The notes: generated by a model not told the origin, from the letters alone. Shown: positions 28,794 to 37,974, counted from the first letter of the stretch. The stretch: DNA of 64,000 bases from Paraburkholderia domus (GCF_905220705.1 NZ_CAJNAT010000009.1:1-64000); one strand, 5' to 3'. Translations and numbers: made by a program.

Positions 28794-29585
28794 CTAAGCG
28801 AGGCGCGCGTAGCCGGCGGCACGCGCTTCGTCTTCGAGTTGCTCGATCCGTTCGTAGTCGCTGAGCGGCAATGCCGAGAAGCCCTTCAAACGCAGACGTT
28901 TGGCGCGCTCGGGCTGTGCAAGGTGCGCTTCGTTCAGTGCCTCGCGCAGCGTCTCGATCGTCGCCGACGGCACGTTGTTGGAGGCGATCAAAGGCAAACC
29001 CGGCGATGGGGCCGTCACACCTATTTGCCGAACGTTTTGCGCCAGCTCCGGCAATTCATCGCAGACAAAAGCGAACGTCACGCAGTCGATGGCAGCGACG
29101 TCCGCACGATTTTCGACCACCGCTTGCAATGAGCCAAGATGCGAGCCGGTACGCAGGGCAGTGCTGAAAAACGCACCATCGCGCGCAAGCGGCGCCACCG
29201 CGTGGCGAAACACATTCATACCGCTATTCGAGTCGTCCTGATTGTAGGCGGCACGTGCGCCACGGCACGCCGCGAGCGAATCGAACGGAGCCTCCGCCCG
29301 CGTGACCAGTACGCTCGAATAATCCGCGCCTTCGCAGCCCGGCGCATCGAATTGCGGCGTGGCGATCAACTGAACCTGCTCGTTTAACCCGTGCATCAAT
29401 GGGTAGCCGCAGGTTTGCGAGAGCAGCACATTAGGACGTCGCCAGAAGCCATGCAGTTCCTCATCGGGCTCGACGATGTGACACGCCGGCTTCACCATGC
29501 GCAAGACGTCGTCCAGCCACTCGCGCCACGCCGTAGCGAGCGCGGGCGTCACGTTGTACATCGGCAGGGCGGCGATCCAGGTCAT
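28794..29585 (-). CDS. PhnD/SsuA-like substrate-binding-fold protein
   Basis: 263 aa. It has periplasmic-binding-protein type II features seen in phosphate/phosphonate-binding relatives: LLSQTCGYPLMHGL, DYSSVLVTRAEAPF, AYNQDDSNSGMNVFRH, GSHLGSLQAVVENRADVAAI. It has no signal peptide or lipobox, so it is probably cytoplasmic or a stand-alone sensor rather than a transporter component. No permease or ATPase gene is adjacent. It is convergent with liuD, 9 bp apart. The ligand is unknown. Confidence 0.75.
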   Translation of the reverse strand: MTWIAALPMYNVTPALATAWREWLDDVLRMVKPACHIVEPDEELHGFWRRPNVLLSQTCGYPLMHGLNEQVQLIATPQFDAPGCEGADYSSVLVTRAEAPFDSLAACRGARAAYNQDDSNSGMNVFRHAVAPLARDGAFFSTALRTGSHLGSLQAVVENRADVAAIDCVTFAFVCDELPELAQNVRQIGVTAPSPGLPLIASNNVPSATIETLREALNEAHLAQPERAKRLRLKGFSALPLSDYERIEQLEDEARAAGYARLA

Positions 29586-29604
29586 GGACGCGATTCTGGC
29601 ATAC

Positions 29605-29883
29605 CTAATGTCTGACCATTCGGAATTCGTCCAGACCCAGGCGCACGGGCTCGGTCTGGTTGAACGGCCATTTACATTCCACCACCTTCAATATTTCCAG
29701 TTGCGAGTCCTCGAACGCGACGAGCAAATCCTTGCGCCGCTTGCTTGCGGCCCCGCAATAGGTCATCAGTGCCTCGGCGCTGACCTCGAAGACCTGCACC
29801 TGATCGTCATAACAGACCCGGAACGCGACGGTTGCGCATTCCGTGACACAGGGCCTGAATCCTTCATCGACATATACCGACAT
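29605..29883 (-). CDS. Small DUF1488-like protein
   Basis: 92 aa. The pattern VAFRVCYDDQVQVFEVSAEA followed by ALMTYCGA, LLVAFEDSQLEILKVVECKW and a C-terminal DEFRM resembles DUF1488 proteins (substrate unknown). The start at 29883 has GGGAGG 5 nt upstream, which decides against the longer frame to 29988. It lies 19 bp upstream of the PhnD-like gene on the same strand. A second protein of the same pattern is encoded at 62278-62553. Function is unknown. Confidence 0.65.
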   Translation of the reverse strand: MSVYVDEGFRPCVTECATVAFRVCYDDQVQVFEVSAEALMTYCGAASKRRKDLLVAFEDSQLEILKVVECKWPFNQTEPVRLGLDEFRMVRH

Positions 29884-30066
29884 GGCAACCTCCCGCCGCA
29901 CGCTTGAGTGGTCAGCATGACAAGCCGTAAGCTTTCGGTCTGTGGGAAAACCGGCATTCGGTGTGAAAATGCCAGGCAACCGCTTCACCTTGCCGGTCGG
30001 AAGCAGACCTCACCCGCATCGAAGCATGCGTAATCCGATTTTGCGCCAGGATGCCGGCTCCGTCAT

Positions 30067-32178
30067 TCAGAGTTCTAGCGATAGCCCGTCCGTCGCGGCT
30101 ATGTCATCGGCAACTGGCCGCCCCATGCAGATGAGGGCATGGCCTTCGTCGATGGTGGCGTCGGCGGGTTCTTCGTAAGCGACGCGGCCGTTCAACACAC
30201 GCGTGGAGCATGTGCCGCACATCCCGGACCGGCAACTTGACTGCGCGGCGATGCCGCACGCCTCGGCGAGTTCGAGAAGCGTGCCGTCCTTGGGCAGCCA
30301 TTGAACCGTGCGGTGCGATCGCGCGAACGTCACCGGTATGCCACCCACAGCGCTTTCCGGCACGTTTGCGGGCCGCGAGCCTTGTGCGTCTTCCCGCACC
30401 GCCGGTGGGTTTGCGGGCGAGCGTTTAATGGTTGCCGGTCCAAACGCCTCAAAGCGGATTCGGTTATCGGCGACGTTGAGCGCGCGCAATCCTTCATACA
30501 TTTCACGCATGAACGACTCGGGACCACACAGATAGAAGTCGTAGTCGTCGAAGGGCAGCGTGCGCTTGATTTCAGCCATGCTCACGCGACCGGCCAACGT
30601 GCCGGAAGGCGCATGGGCGGTCGGGTCGGCAGCGCTGTCGAACAGATGCATCGAGATCGCCGGATGGCGCGCCGCGAGCTCCTGCAGATGTGCACTGAAC
30701 GGCCGATCGCCGTCGCTTCGCGCGCCATGGAAGAAATGCAGCGGCTTGGGCTGCCCATGTGGCTCGCGCGCTGCAATTGCGTGATGCAGCATCGTGATCA
30801 TCGGCGTTATGCCAATGCCCGCCGAAATGAACACGGCGGGGCGCGGGCTGGCTGAATCGTAGGTGAACGCGCCGCGCGGTGCCATCGCTTCGACCTGCAT
30901 GCCGGCGGCGAAGCGTTCATGCAGCCAGGTGGAGCCGACTCCGTCGCGCTTCACGGTGATCCGGTACTGCTGCCGGTTGCTCGCGTCGGACAGCGTGTAG
31001 GTGCGCGTCAGCGGCTTGTCCAGGCCGTCGACCGGCACACGAATCGGTAAGTACTGGCCGGGCTCGTACGCGGGCAACGGCGTGCCGTCCGTCGATTCGA
31101 AATAGAACGAGCGGATCATAGGCGTTTCGTCATGAACGGCGGCGATTCTGAGTTTCTTCCACGGCGATCCGAGCGGTGGAGCGGGCAGCGAGGCGCGCCG
31201 TGAAGCCGGCGTTACGAACTGCGGCGCATAGGCGACCTCGGACCAGTGAAACGGTAACGCCTTGCGGCTGCGCCGCACTTCGGTAATGCGAAACCGTACG
31301 AGGCGCTCAGCCAGGGGAAACTCGGCCAGTTGCGGACCGTCCCAGACGATCTCGGCGAGGGCCGCGATGTACAGCAGGTCGCCGCTCGCGAAGTCGACGA
31401 ACAGCAAGCCGGCGCGCGGATCGTGGAGCAGATTGCCTAGCGTGTTGAAAAAGCGATTGCCGCTGAAGTCGGGTGTTGTCAGTGTGGTGGCGTCGTCGAC
31501 GCGCACAAAGCCCGGCATGCCGCCGCGATGCGAAACATCGGCGCCGCGCGCCGGGCCCGCTTCTTCGCCGACGTTCGCGCTTGCGATAAAAAACGTATCC
31601 GCGTTGGCCAGCAATACGCGGTCCGCGTCGCTGAGTTGCGTCGCCGTCTCGACAGGCGTCCGCGTGCTGGTTTCGCCGCGCGCGACAAATGTCGGCGTAC
31701 GGCTTTGAATATACTTCGCGCAGTTGCCGAAGCTTTGCATGACCTCGAGCATCACCGTATGGCCATCGACCGACGACACGACGCCGTTGACGCGATTGCG
31801 CCGGCGTGTCCGCGCTTGCAGCCCCAGGCCGCCTATCATCATGCCGGGCTGCCAGCGGCCCGCCAGTGGATCGCCCGCTAAACCGCCGCCGTCGATCCGC
31901 AAGGTGCGCGCGTCAGGGGACGACACAAAACCCGGTTCGGCCGCGCGCAGGGTTGCCCACGGCTGGCCGTTTGCGTCGAGGCCGCCGAACACCATGAAGG
32001 GCTGCTCGGAGAAAAACCGCCGATGCTGATCCGGCATGTAGCGGCGGATGCCTTGACGGCCGCTCGACTCCGCTTCCTCGTTCACGCCTGCATATCGCTG
32101 TGCCGCCCGTTCGGCGGCGTGAAAAGGCGACTCGCCGGCGTCCCAACCGCGCGGCGTGCTGGGAGGAAGTTGAGACAT
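30067..32178 (-). CDS. Three-domain flavin/iron-sulfur oxidoreductase (PNPOx-like + FNR + 2Fe-2S ferredoxin)
   Basis: 703 aa. An N-terminal PNPOx-like split-barrel FMN domain (about 30-300) is followed by a ferredoxin-reductase domain with FAD site RTYTLSDASNRQQYRI and NAD site FISAGIGITPMITML, and a C-terminal plant-type [2Fe-2S] domain with C-x4-C-x2-C (SSCRSGMCGTCSTRV) and a distal cysteine in LICMGRP. Such fusions pass electrons from NAD(P)H through flavin to the cluster and on to the split barrel or another acceptor. It sits behind the GST gene on the same strand. The physiological substrate is unknown. Confidence 0.88.
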   Translation of the reverse strand: MSQLPPSTPRGWDAGESPFHAAERAAQRYAGVNEEAESSGRQGIRRYMPDQHRRFFSEQPFMVFGGLDANGQPWATLRAAEPGFVSSPDARTLRIDGGGLAGDPLAGRWQPGMMIGGLGLQARTRRRNRVNGVVSSVDGHTVMLEVMQSFGNCAKYIQSRTPTFVARGETSTRTPVETATQLSDADRVLLANADTFFIASANVGEEAGPARGADVSHRGGMPGFVRVDDATTLTTPDFSGNRFFNTLGNLLHDPRAGLLFVDFASGDLLYIAALAEIVWDGPQLAEFPLAERLVRFRITEVRRSRKALPFHWSEVAYAPQFVTPASRRASLPAPPLGSPWKKLRIAAVHDETPMIRSFYFESTDGTPLPAYEPGQYLPIRVPVDGLDKPLTRTYTLSDASNRQQYRITVKRDGVGSTWLHERFAAGMQVEAMAPRGAFTYDSASPRPAVFISAGIGITPMITMLHHAIAAREPHGQPKPLHFFHGARSDGDRPFSAHLQELAARHPAISMHLFDSAADPTAHAPSGTLAGRVSMAEIKRTLPFDDYDFYLCGPESFMREMYEGLRALNVADNRIRFEAFGPATIKRSPANPPAVREDAQGSRPANVPESAVGGIPVTFARSHRTVQWLPKDGTLLELAEACGIAAQSSCRSGMCGTCSTRVLNGRVAYEEPADATIDEGHALICMGRPVADDIAATDGLSLEL

Positions 32179-32216
32179 ATCGGCCTCTGCCTGTTACGGC
32201 GTATGAGTTTCTCAGG

Positions 32217-32858
32217 TTATGCGGCGACCAGTCCCGCTTTCGTCGCCGGCATCGCAATGAAGCGCGGCAGCGCTTCGACACGGCGCAGCCATGCCCGGAT
32301 GTTCTGGTACGGCTCCAGCGATATGCCGCCTTCCGGCGCATGCGCGATGTACGTGTGCGCGGCGATGTCGGCAATGCTCACGCGGTCTCCTGCAGCGAAA
32401 TGTTTGCTGGCAAGCTCTGCGTCGAGCACGTCGAACAATTTCAGCGCAATCTTCTGTGCGGTCTCGAGATTGAGTGGCGCGCCGAATACCGTGACCAGCC
32501 GGGCGGCGCACGGCCCATAAGCGATCTGCCCGGCCGCGAGCGAGAGCCAGCGTTGCACGGCGGCGGCGCCCAGCGCGTCGTCCGGCAGCCATGACGGGTC
32601 GCCGTAGCGTTTCGCCAGATAGACGAGGATGGCGTTGGAATCGAACAGTACCGTGTCGCCATCTTCGATCGTCGGCACCTGGCCGAACGGATTGAGCTTC
32701 AGGTATTCCGGGCGGCGATTGTCACCGGCACGCATGTTCAGTTCGATCACTTCAAACGGCAGATCGAGCAGCGTCAGGAACAATTTGACGCGGTGTCCAT
32801 GCCCGGAGAGGAGCGTGGTGTGAAGGCGGATCGGCTGGGCGGGCTTGGCGGCAGACAT
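32217..32858 (-). CDS. Glutathione S-transferase family protein
   Basis: 213 aa. The N-terminal thioredoxin-like domain has LSGHGHRVKLFLTLLDLPFE, the cis-proline segment NPFGQVPTIEDGD, and SNAILVYLAKRYG for glutathione gamma-Glu binding; the C-terminal helical domain follows. It lies 38 bp upstream of the oxidoreductase gene and divergent from a LysR gene, suggesting an operon controlled by that regulator, possibly for electrophile or xenobiotic detoxification. The substrate is not known. Confidence 0.88.
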   Translation of the reverse strand: MSAAKPAQPIRLHTTLLSGHGHRVKLFLTLLDLPFEVIELNMRAGDNRRPEYLKLNPFGQVPTIEDGDTVLFDSNAILVYLAKRYGDPSWLPDDALGAAAVQRWLSLAAGQIAYGPCAARLVTVFGAPLNLETAQKIALKLFDVLDAELASKHFAAGDRVSIADIAAHTYIAHAPEGGISLEPYQNIRAWLRRVEALPRFIAMPATKAGLVAA

Positions 32859-32971
32859 TGAACGCTCCTGAATCGGGAACAGGCGACAACCGTCGACTGG
32901 AATGAAGTAAGCCTACCGACTCGCGACGCAACGCAGAAGACTGCTAAGCTAGAAAACATAATCAATCAAAG

Positions 32972-33901
32972 ATGGACAATCGGCGAATGGCAGATCTACG
33001 GGATGTCAATCTGAACCGCCTTGCGATTTTTGTTGCAGTGGTGGAGGCGGGTTCCTTTACCGCGGCCGCGGCGCGTCTCGGACTCACGAAGACAATGGTC
33101 AGCACGCATCTACAGCGGCTCGAGCGCGAGATCGGCGCGGGTCTGCTGGTCCGCACGACGAGGCGACTCAGCGTGACCGAAAGCGGGCGTGCCTTCTACG
33201 AGGCAAGTTGCAAGATATTGCTGGCGGCCGAGGAAGCGCTATCGGTCGTGTCGGGGGAGTCGGCCCCGTTGCGAGGCACGTTGCGCGTGAGCGCGCCGAT
33301 CGACTATGGGGCGTTGGTGGTGACACCCGCGCTGGTCGAGATGCGCCGAACGTATCCGGAACTCGACATCGAACTGGTTTGCAACGACCACTATGTGGAT
33401 CTGATCGCGGAGGGTATCGACGTGGCAATTCGCCTGGGGCAACTTGCCGACTCGGGCTACCGGGCGGTGAAGCTCGGCGGTTTCGTCAAATGGATCGTCG
33501 CGAGTCAGGAATTCATCGATACGTGGGGTAAGCCGAAGACCCCGGCTGCGCTCGCGGCCATGCCCCACGTCGCATTGTCTGTGTTGCCGCATCCGCTGAC
33601 GCTCGATCTGCAGCGTGCGAAAGGCGCAAGACAAAGCGTGCGCTGCGAGAATGTTCTGCTGGTGAATACGGCCGATGCTGCACGTGCGGCGACGCTCGCG
33701 GGTGGAGGGTTCGGATTGCTGACTGATTTTTCGATCACAGCAGACGTGGCGTCGCGTCGGCTGATCCGCCTGCTGCCTGATTGGGCCGGCAAACCCAAGG
33801 GCATCTACGCGGTGTTTCCGCCTACCCGCTATCCGACGGCAAAGGTACGCGCGCTGATTGACGTGATCAGGAGAAGGCTTGAATCGCAGGTGGACGGCTA
33901 G
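32972..33901 (+). CDS. LysR-family transcriptional regulator
   Basis: 309 aa (294-304 if a later ATG at 32987 is used). HTH FTAAAARLGLTKTMVSTHLQ is followed by LEREIGAGLLVRTTRRLSVT, and the effector domain starts LRVSAPIDYGALVVTPALVE, typical of the CrgA/DmlR-like group. It is divergent from the GST-oxidoreductase pair across a 113-bp gap, so it most likely controls that operon. Its stop codon overlaps the stop of the AraC remnant in the palindrome CTAG. Confidence 0.87.
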   Translation: MDNRRMADLRDVNLNRLAIFVAVVEAGSFTAAAARLGLTKTMVSTHLQRLEREIGAGLLVRTTRRLSVTESGRAFYEASCKILLAAEEALSVVSGESAPLRGTLRVSAPIDYGALVVTPALVEMRRTYPELDIELVCNDHYVDLIAEGIDVAIRLGQLADSGYRAVKLGGFVKWIVASQEFIDTWGKPKTPAALAAMPHVALSVLPHPLTLDLQRAKGARQSVRCENVLLVNTADAARAATLAGGGFGLLTDFSITADVASRRLIRLLPDWAGKPKGIYAVFPPTRYPTAKVRALIDVIRRRLESQVDG

Positions 33902-34026
33902 CGCCGGACAGATTTTTGCTTTCCGGATTCGGGTGGACGGATCTGCGGAAGGTCGGGGTCGTTCGCCGCCGCCTGTTCCTCGCGCGCATATTGCGTGGGC
34001 GGCCGGCCGACGTGCCGTGTGAAGGC
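33898..34026 (-). pseudogene. C-terminal remnant of an AraC-family regulator
   Basis: The last ~43 codons of an AraC-type HTH domain remain: AFTRHVGRPPTQYAREEQAA is the standard end of the second helix-turn-helix (F-x-R-x-x-G-x-P-P-x-x-Y). The N-terminal three quarters are absent, and the frame runs into SDR sequence on the other strand at about 34020-34030. There is no usable start. Confidence 0.65.
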
Positions 34027-34387
34027 GACGCTGCCGATCCTGCGCGAGACGCCGGGCGCCTGTATCGTCAAAGTGTCGAGCGGCGTTGGGTCGCTGACGG
34101 CCAACTCGGATCCGGCTTTCGCCTACCGCGCGATCTTCGGCCCCGTCTATCCTGCGTCCAAAACGGCGCTCAACGCTTTGACGGTCGCCATGGCAATCGA
34201 GTTGGAGTCGGAGGGGATCAAGGTCAACGCCGTCTCGCCGGGCTTCACCAAAACGAACCTCAACGGATATGCGGGCACGGAGACGGTTGAACAGGGCGCG
34301 CGCGAGGCGGTACGCGTCGCGCTGCTGGGCCCGGACGGTCCCACAGGAAAGTTCACGCGCTGGGAAAACGAAACGATCCCGTGGTGA
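34020..34387 (+). pseudogene. C-terminal remnant of a short-chain dehydrogenase/reductase
   Basis: About 120 codons of an SDR remain from LPILRETPGACIVKVSSGVG onward, including the active-site Y-x3-K (YPASKTALNALTVAMAIEL) and VNAVSPGFTKTNLNGYAG. The N-terminal Rossmann half with the G-x3-GxG nucleotide motif is missing. The frame can be read from an ATG at 33995, but the first codons belong to the inverted AraC remnant. It ends with the normal TGA. Confidence 0.7.
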
Positions 34388-34536
34388 TGCAGTCTCGAGC
34401 GCGAGATCGAGGGGATCGATGGATTGGGCGAGCGCAAATGCAGATCGGCCGTTCGCCTGAACCATCGATCACTGCGGCGCGTTTTCCGGCCATCGGATCG
34501 ACGCTTGATTCCGCTCCGGTCGATCAACGAAGGTGG

Positions 34537-35424
34537 CTAGGCATACCGCGCTTCGTTGAGGTCGGCGATGAGCGTTGGCCCGGTTGGATGCCAATCCAGC
34601 CGGGCCTGGGTCAGCGCGCTGGAGGCCGGCATGTCCACGTCGGCGAACATTGCCATCCATCCAAAATACGCTGCCGCTTCATCCGGCCTGATCGAAACGA
34701 CGGGCAAGTTCAGACCCCGGCCAAGCGCCTCGGTGATTTCGCGGCTACTGATCCCTTCTTCGCCGACCGCATGATACCGGGCCCCCTGTTCGCCCTTTTC
34801 TACGGCGAGCCGATAGAGCAGCGCCACGTCGGAGAGATGGCCGGCCGGCCAACGGTTGCGGCCTTCGCCCACGAACGCGCAGACGCCTTTCTCCCGGGCG
34901 ATCGCAATGAGCGGTGTGATGAGACCCTGCTTGAACGGGTTGTGAACCTGCGGTAGACGTACCACCGACACGTTGACACCTGCCTCCAGCAGCGCATTTC
35001 CAGCCAGCTCGGATGCGATTCGCGGATGTGGACGACTGGTATCGAAGACATCTTCGGTCGCCGGTTGACCATCCTCACCGCTACCAAAGGCGGTCCCGGA
35101 GGTGATGATCAGAGGGCGGTCGGAGCCGGCGAGCGCGGAACCGAGTGCCGCGATCGCACGCTTGTCCTTTTCGCAATTCTCCACGAATCTTGAGAAATCG
35201 TGATCGAATGCCGTGTGGATGACGGCATCTGCTTTTGCGGCGCCGCTGCGCAGGCTCTCCGGATCCTCCAGGGTTCCGCGATGCACCTGGGCTCCTGCAT
35301 CGATAAGCGTTTGAACTCCGGCATCCGAACGCGTCATGCCGATCACCTGATGACCCGCCTTGATGAGTTCCGGAACGATGGCCGCGCCGATGAAGCCTGT
35401 CGCACCGGTCAGAAAGATACGCAT
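34537..35424 (-). CDS. NAD(P)-dependent SDR/epimerase-type reductase (extended/atypical SDR)
   Basis: 295 aa. The nucleotide motif G-A-T-G-F-I-G is at residues 7-13 (MRIFLTGATGFIGAAIVPEL). The middle shows DAVIHTAFDHDFSRF and IITSGTAFGSG, and a later VVRLPQVHNPFKQG segment is present. It fits the NmrA/epimerase-like SDR group that reduces or epimerises small molecules. It has an ideal AAGGAGGT 8 nt before the start. It is a single gene; the substrate is unknown. Confidence 0.85.
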   Translation of the reverse strand: MRIFLTGATGFIGAAIVPELIKAGHQVIGMTRSDAGVQTLIDAGAQVHRGTLEDPESLRSGAAKADAVIHTAFDHDFSRFVENCEKDKRAIAALGSALAGSDRPLIITSGTAFGSGEDGQPATEDVFDTSRPHPRIASELAGNALLEAGVNVSVVRLPQVHNPFKQGLITPLIAIAREKGVCAFVGEGRNRWPAGHLSDVALLYRLAVEKGEQGARYHAVGEEGISSREITEALGRGLNLPVVSIRPDEAAAYFGWMAMFADVDMPASSALTQARLDWHPTGPTLIADLNEARYA

Positions 35425-35681
35425 AGTGAAACCTCCTTGGTTGTGAAGGCTACTATCCGACCGTTTCTTGTTCTATTGAAGTAGTGACGTCATCCTATTA
35501 AAAGGACTAACAGGATCCCGATGCCGGCAGGCCAGTTGCGTGCACTTCCTCGTCGACCCGTGTGACCGCTCGATATGCAGTCATTTGGGATCAATCTCTG
35601 GATTGCTGACAATGTACGCTCGCTTTAGCCGGTTCATCACCCGTAGTTGCGTTGACTCTAAACGCCTAATGGTCAACATCG

Positions 35682-35695
35682 TTGATTTAAGTCAA
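35682..35695. promoter_or_regulatory. FNR-like dyad TTGATTTAAGTCAA
   Basis: TTGAT-N4-GTCAA, one base from a perfect FNR/ANR site. It lies about 260 bp upstream of the SDR gene and just below exbD. With no close promoter it may be fortuitous. Confidence 0.3.
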
Positions 35696-35701
35696 CGGCA
35701 T

Positions 35702-35723
35702 AAAAAAGGCACGAAGTGCGGGA
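35702..35723 (-). terminator. Weak rho-independent terminator after exbD
   Basis: On the minus strand GCAC-TTC-GTGC is followed by C and six T residues, 11 bp beyond the exbD stop codon. The stem is short (4 bp), so the call is tentative. Confidence 0.4.
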
Positions 35724-35733
35724 CCGGGCTACA

Positions 35734-36156
35734 TCAATTCCGTGGCTCCGCGTTCGCCGTTACGACTGCGACGTGCGCGATGCCCGCATGGCTGATTTTT
35801 GCGAGCAGATTCGCAACAGCGCCGAATGATTGGCTTTGATCGGAACGCAGGTTCACCACAGTACGGTCACTCAGCGTTGCGATGCGCCGGAGCGTCGGCT
35901 CAAGTTGATCCGGGGCGATCTCACGGTCGTCAATCGCGAGCTTGCCGTGCGCATCGAGGCTGACTGTCACCGCGTGATCGCGCGGTTCGGGTGCGCCGGC
36001 TGCAACCTTCGGCAGATCGATATGCAGTGTTCTTGTCAACATCGGAGCCATGACCAGAAGAATCACGACGAGCACCAGCATGACATCGACAAGCGGCGTG
36101 ATATTGATTTCAGCGAGCGGTTCATCCGCCGCTTTTGCATTCGAACGTGAAATCAT
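35734..36156 (-). CDS. exbD: ExbD-type energy-transducing membrane protein
   Basis: 140 aa with one membrane span near the N-terminus (PLVDVMLVLVVILLVMAPML). It includes the essential aspartate at residue 24 that carries protons, and a periplasmic domain of about 95 aa. With ExbB it converts proton motive force into TonB movement. The start overlaps the exbB stop by 4 bp (ATGA). It is the last gene of the tonB-exbB-exbD operon, which has its own sigma-54 promoter and faces the TonB-dependent receptor. Confidence 0.92.
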   Translation of the reverse strand: MISRSNAKAADEPLAEINITPLVDVMLVLVVILLVMAPMLTRTLHIDLPKVAAGAPEPRDHAVTVSLDAHGKLAIDDREIAPDQLEPTLRRIATLSDRTVVNLRSDQSQSFGAVANLLAKISHAGIAHVAVVTANAEPRN

Positions 36157-36863
36157 GTGAGTACCTCCGCCCGATGAGCGCTGGTCATTGCGCGAAAGCC
36201 ATTGCGCTGTGCCACGTTGACGAGATCCGCGGCGTAGTCTTCGAGATCGGCGATCGAGACGTGAACGCGCCGCACGAAGAGGTTGTAGGCCAGCGCCGCG
36301 GGGATCGCAACGGCGATTCCGATCCCCGTCGCGGTCAGTGCCTGCCCGACCGGGCCGGCGACCCCTTCGATCCCGCTCGCGCTGCCCACAGCGACCGCGT
36401 GCAACGCGTGGATAATGCCGAACACCGTGCCGAACAGCCCGATAAACGGCGCAGTGCTGGCAATCGATGCAAGCAGCGTCAAGCCACGTTCAAGCGCGCG
36501 TCTTTCTCTCTGGATCTGCTGGTTCAGGTAGCGATCGAGCAGTTCATGTCGGTCCCACGCCACGAATTCCGCATTGGCCGCCACCGTCTCCGCTGGAGCG
36601 GTTGCCGACCACGCGCTGAAACCGGCGCGCGCAACGCGCGCCTTCGGACACTCCGACGCGTGTGACGGGCTACCGGGCATGCCCGACGGATCACGCTCGG
36701 CGGCACTCCAGAAAAGCGCAGTGAAGCGCCGATTCTCAGAAGCAAGACGCCAGTACGCGCAGCCTTTGTACAGAATCAGCAACCACGTCAGCAACGAACA
36801 GAGCGCGAGCATACAAAGCGAAGCGTCAACAATGAGCTGTGTGGCGAAGTCGGACATGTTCAT
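36153..36863 (-). CDS. exbB: ExbB-type (MotA/TolQ/ExbB) proton channel protein
   Basis: 236 aa. It has three membrane spans, with the MotA/ExbB core LLASIASTAPFIGLFGTVFG and QALTATGIGIAVAIPAALAYN. A hydrophilic insert of about 60 residues follows the first span. The start at 36863 is 3 bp behind the tonB stop; the frame is open upstream through tonB, but that is a shadow. It forms the ExbB pentamer that, with ExbD, energises TonB for the receptor encoded divergently. Confidence 0.9.
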   Translation of the reverse strand: MNMSDFATQLIVDASLCMLALCSLLTWLLILYKGCAYWRLASENRRFTALFWSAAERDPSGMPGSPSHASECPKARVARAGFSAWSATAPAETVAANAEFVAWDRHELLDRYLNQQIQRERRALERGLTLLASIASTAPFIGLFGTVFGIIHALHAVAVGSASGIEGVAGPVGQALTATGIGIAVAIPAALAYNLFVRRVHVSIADLEDYAADLVNVAQRNGFRAMTSAHRAEVLT

Positions 36864-36865
36864 GG

Positions 36866-37759
36866 TTAAGTTCCAAGTTTGAATTCGATGGGTACCTGGA
36901 CCCATCCATCGATCGCCTGATCGCCACGCCGCGCCGGCGCAAAACGCCAGTTGGTGACGGCTTCGCGTGCGGCGTCGTCGAGGGACTCGTGCCCGCTCGA
37001 CGACGCGAGTCCAACGTGGTCTGGGTGGCCGCTGGCCAGCACGTGGACCTTGAGCAGTACGGTGCCTTGCCAGCCGCGTTGTTGAGCCACGCCGGGATAG
37101 GTCGGTGGTGGATTGCGGAGGTAAGCAGCGCCGAAACTGGGTTCGGTAAGTGGTTCCTGCGCGGGCTGGACGTCCGGTGATTTTGCGGTCGACGCATTGA
37201 CTGGTTCGGGTTCGGCTTTTGTGGATGCCGGTTGTGGCATCGCAGTCGCAGTCGTAGGCGAGAGTGAGGGCGCGGGCTGCCACTTCGACGCCTTATTCGG
37301 CGCAGTCTTCTCGGGTGGTTTCGATGGCAACGCCGGAGCGGTGTTTCTCGCGCCAGCGCTATCTCTTGCGCGGCGCGGCGAGATCGCGGGCGGTGATGCG
37401 GACGACCTCATAGCCGGCGGAAGATCGCCAGCGCGGGCTGCGGGTTGCTTTGAAATCGCGGCCGGTGACGGTACAGCTGCCCCAACGTCGAATTGCAGGT
37501 CCAGCGCACGCGGGGCCGTGTATTCCTGGTTTTCCACAGACACGCGCCATGCCTGGAGCGCAACCGTGCAATGGACGGCAAGCACGACCAGCGCAATCGC
37601 ATGCGCACGCGCTCCCCGAAGTTCGTCGAAAGCGCGGGTGGTGTGCGGCGGCAGTCGGCTTGCTGCGACGCGCACGGGTGGGTTAGCGTCCACGGCGCGC
37701 GCCAGGCCACGCATTCTGCGCCGCGCCGCGTTTGCACTTCTCAGCGTTGAAGTGATCAT
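36866..37759 (-). CDS. tonB: TonB energy transducer
   Basis: 297 aa. An N-terminal cytoplasmic stretch of about 50 aa precedes a single hydrophobic anchor (AIALVVLAVHCTVALQAW), then a proline/alanine-rich spacer (about 90-205) and the TonB C-terminal domain (YLRNPPPTYPGVAQQRGWQG, LDDAAREAVTNWRFAPARRG). It spans the periplasm and pulls the plug of TonB-dependent receptors. The ATG at 37759 has GGGTGG 5 nt upstream; a GTG 9 nt earlier is an alternative. Position at the head of the operon facing a single receptor gene suggests a dedicated system. Confidence 0.9.
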   Translation of the reverse strand: MITSTLRSANAARRRMRGLARAVDANPPVRVAASRLPPHTTRAFDELRGARAHAIALVVLAVHCTVALQAWRVSVENQEYTAPRALDLQFDVGAAVPSPAAISKQPAARAGDLPPAMRSSASPPAISPRRARDSAGARNTAPALPSKPPEKTAPNKASKWQPAPSLSPTTATAMPQPASTKAEPEPVNASTAKSPDVQPAQEPLTEPSFGAAYLRNPPPTYPGVAQQRGWQGTVLLKVHVLASGHPDHVGLASSSGHESLDDAAREAVTNWRFAPARRGDQAIDGWVQVPIEFKLGT

Positions 37760-37794
37760 GCACGCCACCCCCAGTTTCTGATTGCTATTCGGAT

Positions 37795-37810
37795 CGCAAC
37801 ATGCGTGCCG
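37795..37810 (-). promoter_or_regulatory. Sigma-54 promoter of tonB-exbB-exbD
   Basis: The minus-strand sequence is CGGCACGCATGTTGCG, one base off TGGCACG-N4-TTGC, with exact GG-N10-GC spacing. The -12 GC is about 37 nt before the tonB start codon. Confidence 0.7.
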
Positions 37811-37885
37811 GACGTGAGGACGCGCATGCGGCCTTGTTTCGATCAGGTGCAGTCCGAAGGTGTGCGTTCAGTGTCCTCGTTCGGA

Positions 37886-37895
37886 ACACCGTTGT
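37886..37895. promoter_or_regulatory. Candidate activator site (UAS) ACACCGTTGT, copy 1
   Basis: ACACCGTTGT within AACA-N4-TGTA symmetry. Its centre lies 82 bp from the -24 GG of the tonB promoter and 86 bp from that of the receptor promoter. Identical 10-mers occur at 42243 and 49112. Confidence 0.55.
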
Positions 37896-37974
37896 ACCAA
37901 TTCGACACAGATGTCCCATGAGTGAGGGCAAACGCGATACAGCGTTCGACATCGCGTTCCATCGCGGCGATGTC

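Larger units (their letters stand above)
35425..35733. other. Intergenic region between the SDR gene and exbD
   Basis: No gene is seen in these 309 bp. It holds an FNR-like dyad at 35682 and a weak terminator at 35702-35723 after exbD, and must include the promoter of the SDR gene. Confidence 0.5.
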
